Assembly (NCBI GenBank): GCA_946800325.1
Contig: OX326957.1
Coordinates: forward strand, 63,493,570-63,557,569
DNA length: 64,000 bases
Origin: Luzula sylvatica
Lineage: Eukaryota; Streptophyta; Magnoliopsida; Poales; Juncaceae
Reading direction: 5' to 3'
Shown piece by piece: positions 59,412-64,000 of this stretch. The position numbers and the translations under genes are program-made. A model generated the notes under the pieces. It did not search any database and was not told the DNA's origin. It saw only the letters and a list, made by a program, of their open reading frames with translations. Each line of letters opens with the position of its first letter. Positions within the stretch are counted from its first letter, which is position 1.

Positions 59412-59496
<85 letters not shown>
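59411..59496. repeat. (AC)n(AT)n compound microsatellite
   Basis: ACAC run followed by about 36 TA units. A short CAGCTGTCCCCCCTTAGTCC segment beyond it resembles a dispersed repeat end. Confidence 0.95.
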
Positions 59497-59497
<1 letters not shown>

Positions 59498-61344
59498 TGC
59501 CGTTCAGAAATCTAGAGGGAGCAGCTGTCCCCCCTTAGTCCCTTAATAGATCCGCCACTGCCCACAAGATCAATAAATAATAAAATATTAATAATATTTG
59601 ATTAAATTACCCTTATTTTTATTTTCTCTCTTCATTTTATATTTTTTCTTTCCCCCAACAATTATTCTAAAATTTATTATTTTATTTTTATTAATATTGT
59701 AATTGTACGAAGTTTATGCCATTATTGATGTGCCTATATAAGTTATTTTGGACTATTAATCATTTTTACTTTTTGTTATGATAATATATTTCGATACGAG
59801 TACAATTATTTCCTATGTTTGTGTTCAAAATAACTAGTATGTGTATGAATTTTGTTTTATATTTTGAATATTTAGTGTTCTATTTTTTATTAGTTGACAA
59901 GTTATACTGTTACTTTATTAATGATTTATCATGAAGTTATAGATTATTTATTTTTTAGATAAAAAAAGTAGTATTGTCATTTCATTAAATTTATCACGTA
60001 ACATAAAATGTTATCTTAAACATAGACATATTATTTTTCGTTGAAATCCAAAAATTCAACCAAACACAAATATTGCCATTGCATTAGAATGTCATTCTGA
60101 GAAATCACATTTGAGTGTTTGAAATTTGAATGGTGGGAAAGTGGTTCCCATGGAAATGTTGGTGGATGGGAATCACATTCTCATGTTTGGGTTTGCATTG
60201 GAATCTTACCAGAATGTTACATTCGCATGACGTGACACATTTTGATGAATTCATGGGAAAGTGATTCGCACCCAAATTAGTGGTAATGTTCAATTCTCAT
60301 GTAATTTACAAAAATACCCCTATTTATAATATTCTTTATTAGTTGAAATATTTTTTATTTTGTAAATTAGTTATAATTAGATAATTGTAGTTATAATTAA
60401 AAAATATTAAATTATTTTAAGAAAATGATATAATATAATAATACAATTTTACTTATAATTAAATTGTAATTTTATTTATTTATTTATTGAAGAAACTTGA
60501 TAAGAAATATCATTCCAAATGTAATCTTTTATGAGGAGTTCTATCATACACCTTTTTAAAAAGAATATTTTGGGTATTTAAGCAATTAATTATATTTGTA
60601 AAAGAGCGTATCATAAAATTTATCTTTTATGAAGATTTTTCTTTAATTGAACAACAAATAATTCCAACTTAGTCAACATTAATTGATAAATATACTTGAG
60701 ACCTTACGTTAAATATTCATAAATGGATAATTAATCAAAATATCCTTGATGATAGAAGTCCCCATCTTTTATATATTATTGAGTTGTAATTATATTTAGT
60801 TTAAATATAAATTATTGTAGATAATAATATATAATAATAATGAATTAGAAATTGAAAAGATATAAAAAATAGTATATGATATAGGTATATAAAATATATA
60901 ATTGATTTTATAAATTTCGAGGGTATGAAGGTCATTTAATTAAGGGGTTATATATGACACTCCTCGAACAAGTAAAAATTGTGATGATGCGTCAATCGAG
61001 AAGGATTAATGAGCTTAATTGAATTGATTATCACTCAAATTAGTACTTAGTTGAATAGATTTTGGATCTAATCAATCCAATTAATTTCTCTCGATTGACG
61101 CATCAAGAAAAAAAATTCTTGTTCATGAGAACATAGTATATTTATCCTTTAATAAATGAATAAATCCGAGAATATTGATATTTCTATGAATCTAAATTTT
61201 CAATCCAAATAATATGTTTCCTTGATATGATATGGTAATTGGTAATGTGATTTTCCTCAATCACATTTAAAAAAATGTGATTATTATGACAATTTCATAT
61301 TTCCGCGATCCAAACACATCTAGATGTCACTTCCTTACAATAAT
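59497..61344. other. Repeat-rich spacer without genes
   Basis: It holds a relative of the 13538 foldback (about 60536-60770). It also holds an inverted pair GATGCGTCAATCGAGA / TCTCGATTGACGCATCAAG (about 60990-61110) related to the 17763 MITE. A possible Tourist-like pair has outer ends near 60050 (CCAAACACAAAT) and 61310 (GATCCAAACACATC). No coding gene was seen. Confidence 0.5.
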
Positions 61345-61972
61345 TGTAAGATAGTAAAAACTTTGATTACACGAGACTTATCTTGGCGAAGGGGGGCCCT
61401 TTTTGTTTTGTATTATTTTTGTATACTACATGAAACTTATGGTTCACATTTTACTCTTTCAGAATTTATATTGTAAGCAAAGAAAAGGAAGCTACAAGAT
61501 ATATTATATAACATTTATAATTTTATCATTCTTTATAAGAAAATAAGATTATTGTCATAATATATTATTACACTTTCTCCGAGCCCTCTCTATTTTTCTT
61601 CAAAAAAAAATATATTATTACACTTCCTCAAAATAATTATTTTTTGGGTTTTCTGTTATTTTCGGGAAGCTCATTAAAATTGGCAAAGTGTAAGTGTTCT
61701 AATAATTTCAAATTGAAGGTTCCTAAAACTTTTTTTTTTGTTGAGAAAAATAGAGTTACAGAAGTAAAATCAATCAAACTGAAATTAGCGTATGAAAAAA
61801 AACTTGGGCTCCTCAAGATTAATAATTTGTGGGTTATTTATGTAGCACATCACGCAAAAGCTTTTGATTAATGTAAATCTTAATTTTATACATGTTTGTC
61901 AACGAGTTCTTTACATGTCCTTATAAAATCAAAACAATCATTTAAACAATATTAAAGCATACATATTCAAGG
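61345..61972 (+). repeat. Segmental duplication copy B, largely uninterrupted
   Basis: Counterpart of copy A (56279-59275). It contains its own small changes, such as a duplicated ATATATTATTACACTT with a short insert at 61558-61627. The open frame 61644-61871 is by chance. Confidence 0.8.
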
Positions 61973-64000
61973 AAAACATTTTTTTTAAAATAATATTTAT
62001 TGTAATTTTTGTGTTTACAAGTGACTGAACATTATAAAAATGTTGCTTGCTTGTTTCATATAAAAATGACAAGGAATTGTTCTTCATTTCTTATTTATTA
62101 TCAAAAGAACTAATTAATATAGTATAATTAATTTATATAACAAAATAATAAGTGTCGCGTATAATTTTATTAAAATTAGTTTAAGCTCAATAAACAAATA
62201 AGCACTATATTTTAAATAATAACTCTTCCGCATACGTTTAAAATCGTAGGATTGAGATTCAAAAAATATTGTTTTTTTAGTTTATTTCTCATCATGTCCT
62301 TTTGCAAACAATTAACCATCACAATTTCAAACACGTATATAAAAGAAAATTAGTATTGATTATTGATTAATCTCTTTCAAGTTTCAACCATATCGATAGA
62401 CTATTTTTTGTATTAACGTTGGAATTGTTGGGCTTCAAAGCCTTAAGAGACAAGAGCAGAAAAGCCCACGAAATAAAAAAAAAATTCAAATAAATACTTT
62501 TTAACAAATAAAAATAAGAAAGAAAAAGGTTAGATTCTAATTGCACCAATGGTTACTTGACAGACAAACATAGGATTGGTACAACAGAGAGGGGTCGATT
62601 GCTTGGTTGGTCGCTCAACTGCCAACAAAAGACGAATCTGACAATGTGGGTCCCCTTATCCAGACTGAGTGAGGAATCTCACAGTCACGTCCTCCCAACC
62701 TGAAACCTGCACCCTCCCTCTCCGTCACCACCATTTTCATATTTCATATCAGTCTGATTCCTGATTTCCCCTCGTACGATTTCACATACGTGACTATTTC
62801 CTATTGGTTTGGGCTTTTGCACCACCATTCATGGACATTGATAAGGAATCTAGAAATAAGACTTGGACAAAGTTTCGAGTCAAGTCGACTCAAACAAAAG
62901 CGCAAACCCTAGTTGTTCAAATTACTGTGCCACACAGTCAAGGCCTTGGACGAATATGATAGTGATCATTGTTTCACATCCTAGACTCGGTCTTTGGACA
63001 CATTAACGTCCCTTTACGAGCTCTCATTGGTCGTGCATGAGAAATATGCAATCGAAATATCGTTGTCCTATTAATATGTCGGCATTAATTAATTCATCTA
63101 TTTCTTGACGCAAATTTAAATTGTCTAACACGTTTGTGTATGTGTTGGATACAACGGCTAAAAGAGTTCACACTTCCATTCGTGAGCAAACTAGCTCTCG
63201 AGTTTGAAAATCATCAAAAAAATCTAGAACAAGTTTAAATATTTCAAAGTCATTGCACTCTTAATGTATGCAACGTATTTGTTAACTTTAGAATCAAGTT
63301 TTTTCCAAAAATTTTGCCGACACATTTATTTATAACAGACGTCTCATTTCAGTGATTTCACACCCATATTTTCCTAAATCCTATGCAAACTTTTTGTTTT
63401 AACATCTTGATCCTCTTATCTTGATCTTGATAAACTTATCTTGTTATGAAAAGCATGGTAAGGTAATTTATTTTTTTGAATCTTGATCGACGTGTTTTGT
63501 ATAGCTAGTGGAGAGATGCCCAACTAGCTAGTGTTCTATCCACTTTTTTTTCTTTTTTCTTTTTCTAGAAGGTATAAATTATAATATATATTCATGGCAA
63601 AGAATAGCACTTAAACCGATGGCTAGAAAAAATCTTTTCTCTAGAATAGAATCTACCGAAAGAAAACAAATTATTATTAATGCGATAATAATTTTATCAA
63701 TTTTACTATTCATCATAGAATATATTTTTATGTAATTAGGCTGTTTGGAATTAGATGCCCAAAAAATTTCCTGCATGTTGTATTGCTCGAGGACGAATAT
63801 TATTATGAGAAAATGAAAATATATTCTCACTCATGATAACGCATTAACTAGATAGCTCGGATATGCAGTTCTGAATTATGATGAACAAGGTTGACCTGAA
63901 ATATTTAACGAGCAAATTGTAAACAAATTCAAATGTAAGCAAGTCAACTCAATTTTTTATTCAACTGTCGTATAGTAAAAAAAAAAAAAAAAAAGTAATT
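61973..64000. other. Intergenic DNA at right edge
   Basis: No gene was recognised. From about 62540 to 63060 the base composition is richer in G and C and resembles promoter or leader DNA of a possible gene outside the window. The 83-codon minus-strand frame at 63579-63830 encodes a hydrophobic peptide that I do not recognise. An 18-bp A run closes the window at about 63977-63994. Confidence 0.4.

Noticed and set aside
63579..63830. Organellar-looking hydrophobic peptide (possible plastid insertion)
   Set aside because: The peptide resembles none of the plastid genes I considered, and the flanks show no plastid gene order.

Overview
The window is nuclear DNA from a flowering plant, most likely a eudicot. 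It is AT-rich and intron-rich, and it is full of small transposable elements. Its six recognisable genes all have plant-specific homologues. No prokaryotic, plastid or complete viral gene set was seen. Every gene model was joined by hand from open frames, splice sites and conserved protein sequence, so terminal exons and UTRs are less certain than internal exons.

Genes, left to right: (1) a 5'-truncated, 19-exon DUF810 / UNC-13-like (Munc13-homology) gene on + (1-4155); (2) a six-exon Golgi putative methyltransferase of the QUA2/PMT (DUF248) family on - (5223-8312), convergent with gene 1; (3) a five-exon RNA polymerase subunit RPB6 gene on + (19641-20421); (4) a seven-exon RING-H2 E3 ligase of the BIG BROTHER group on + (27548-28761); (5) a three-exon F-box/PP2 protein on + (40508-41769); (6) a seven-exon MBOAT lysophospholipid acyltransferase on + (53517-55622). 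They are unrelated housekeeping or regulatory genes with no shared pathway.

Between the genes lie layers of mobile DNA. These are a CACTA-like element with CGACGG subterminal palindromes and a 41-bp poly-C run (10.2-13.1 kb); three insertions sharing one tRNA-derived SINE head (13.8-14.9 kb) and another SINE-like insertion at 43.4 kb; two inverted copies of a gene-fragment unit (21.8-24.5 kb); a 1.5-kb element with tandem repeats (24.6-26.1 kb); a Copia 3' LTR with internal remnant (30.2-31.5 kb); a second copy of that remnant at 38.6-39.9 kb carrying a hAT-like insertion with an 8-bp target duplication, whose empty site survives in the first copy; a 5'-truncated LINE with a 12-bp target duplication (32.8-33.4 kb); a 34-bp minisatellite with higher-order structure (45.4-46.4 kb); a Tourist/Harbinger-like element (47.0-48.4 kb); two related Helitron-like tracts (49.2-51.7 and 56.5-57.9 kb); several 9-bp-TSD Mutator-like MITEs; and a segmental duplication (56.3-59.3 versus 61.3-62.0 kb) in which one copy was split by three later insertions.

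No defence island, biosynthetic cluster or other clearly new functional system was found. The most unusual signals are the indel-free 34-bp higher-order array, the datable nested insertions, the SINE-head micro-insertions, and two non-canonical GC-AG introns in otherwise ordinary genes.
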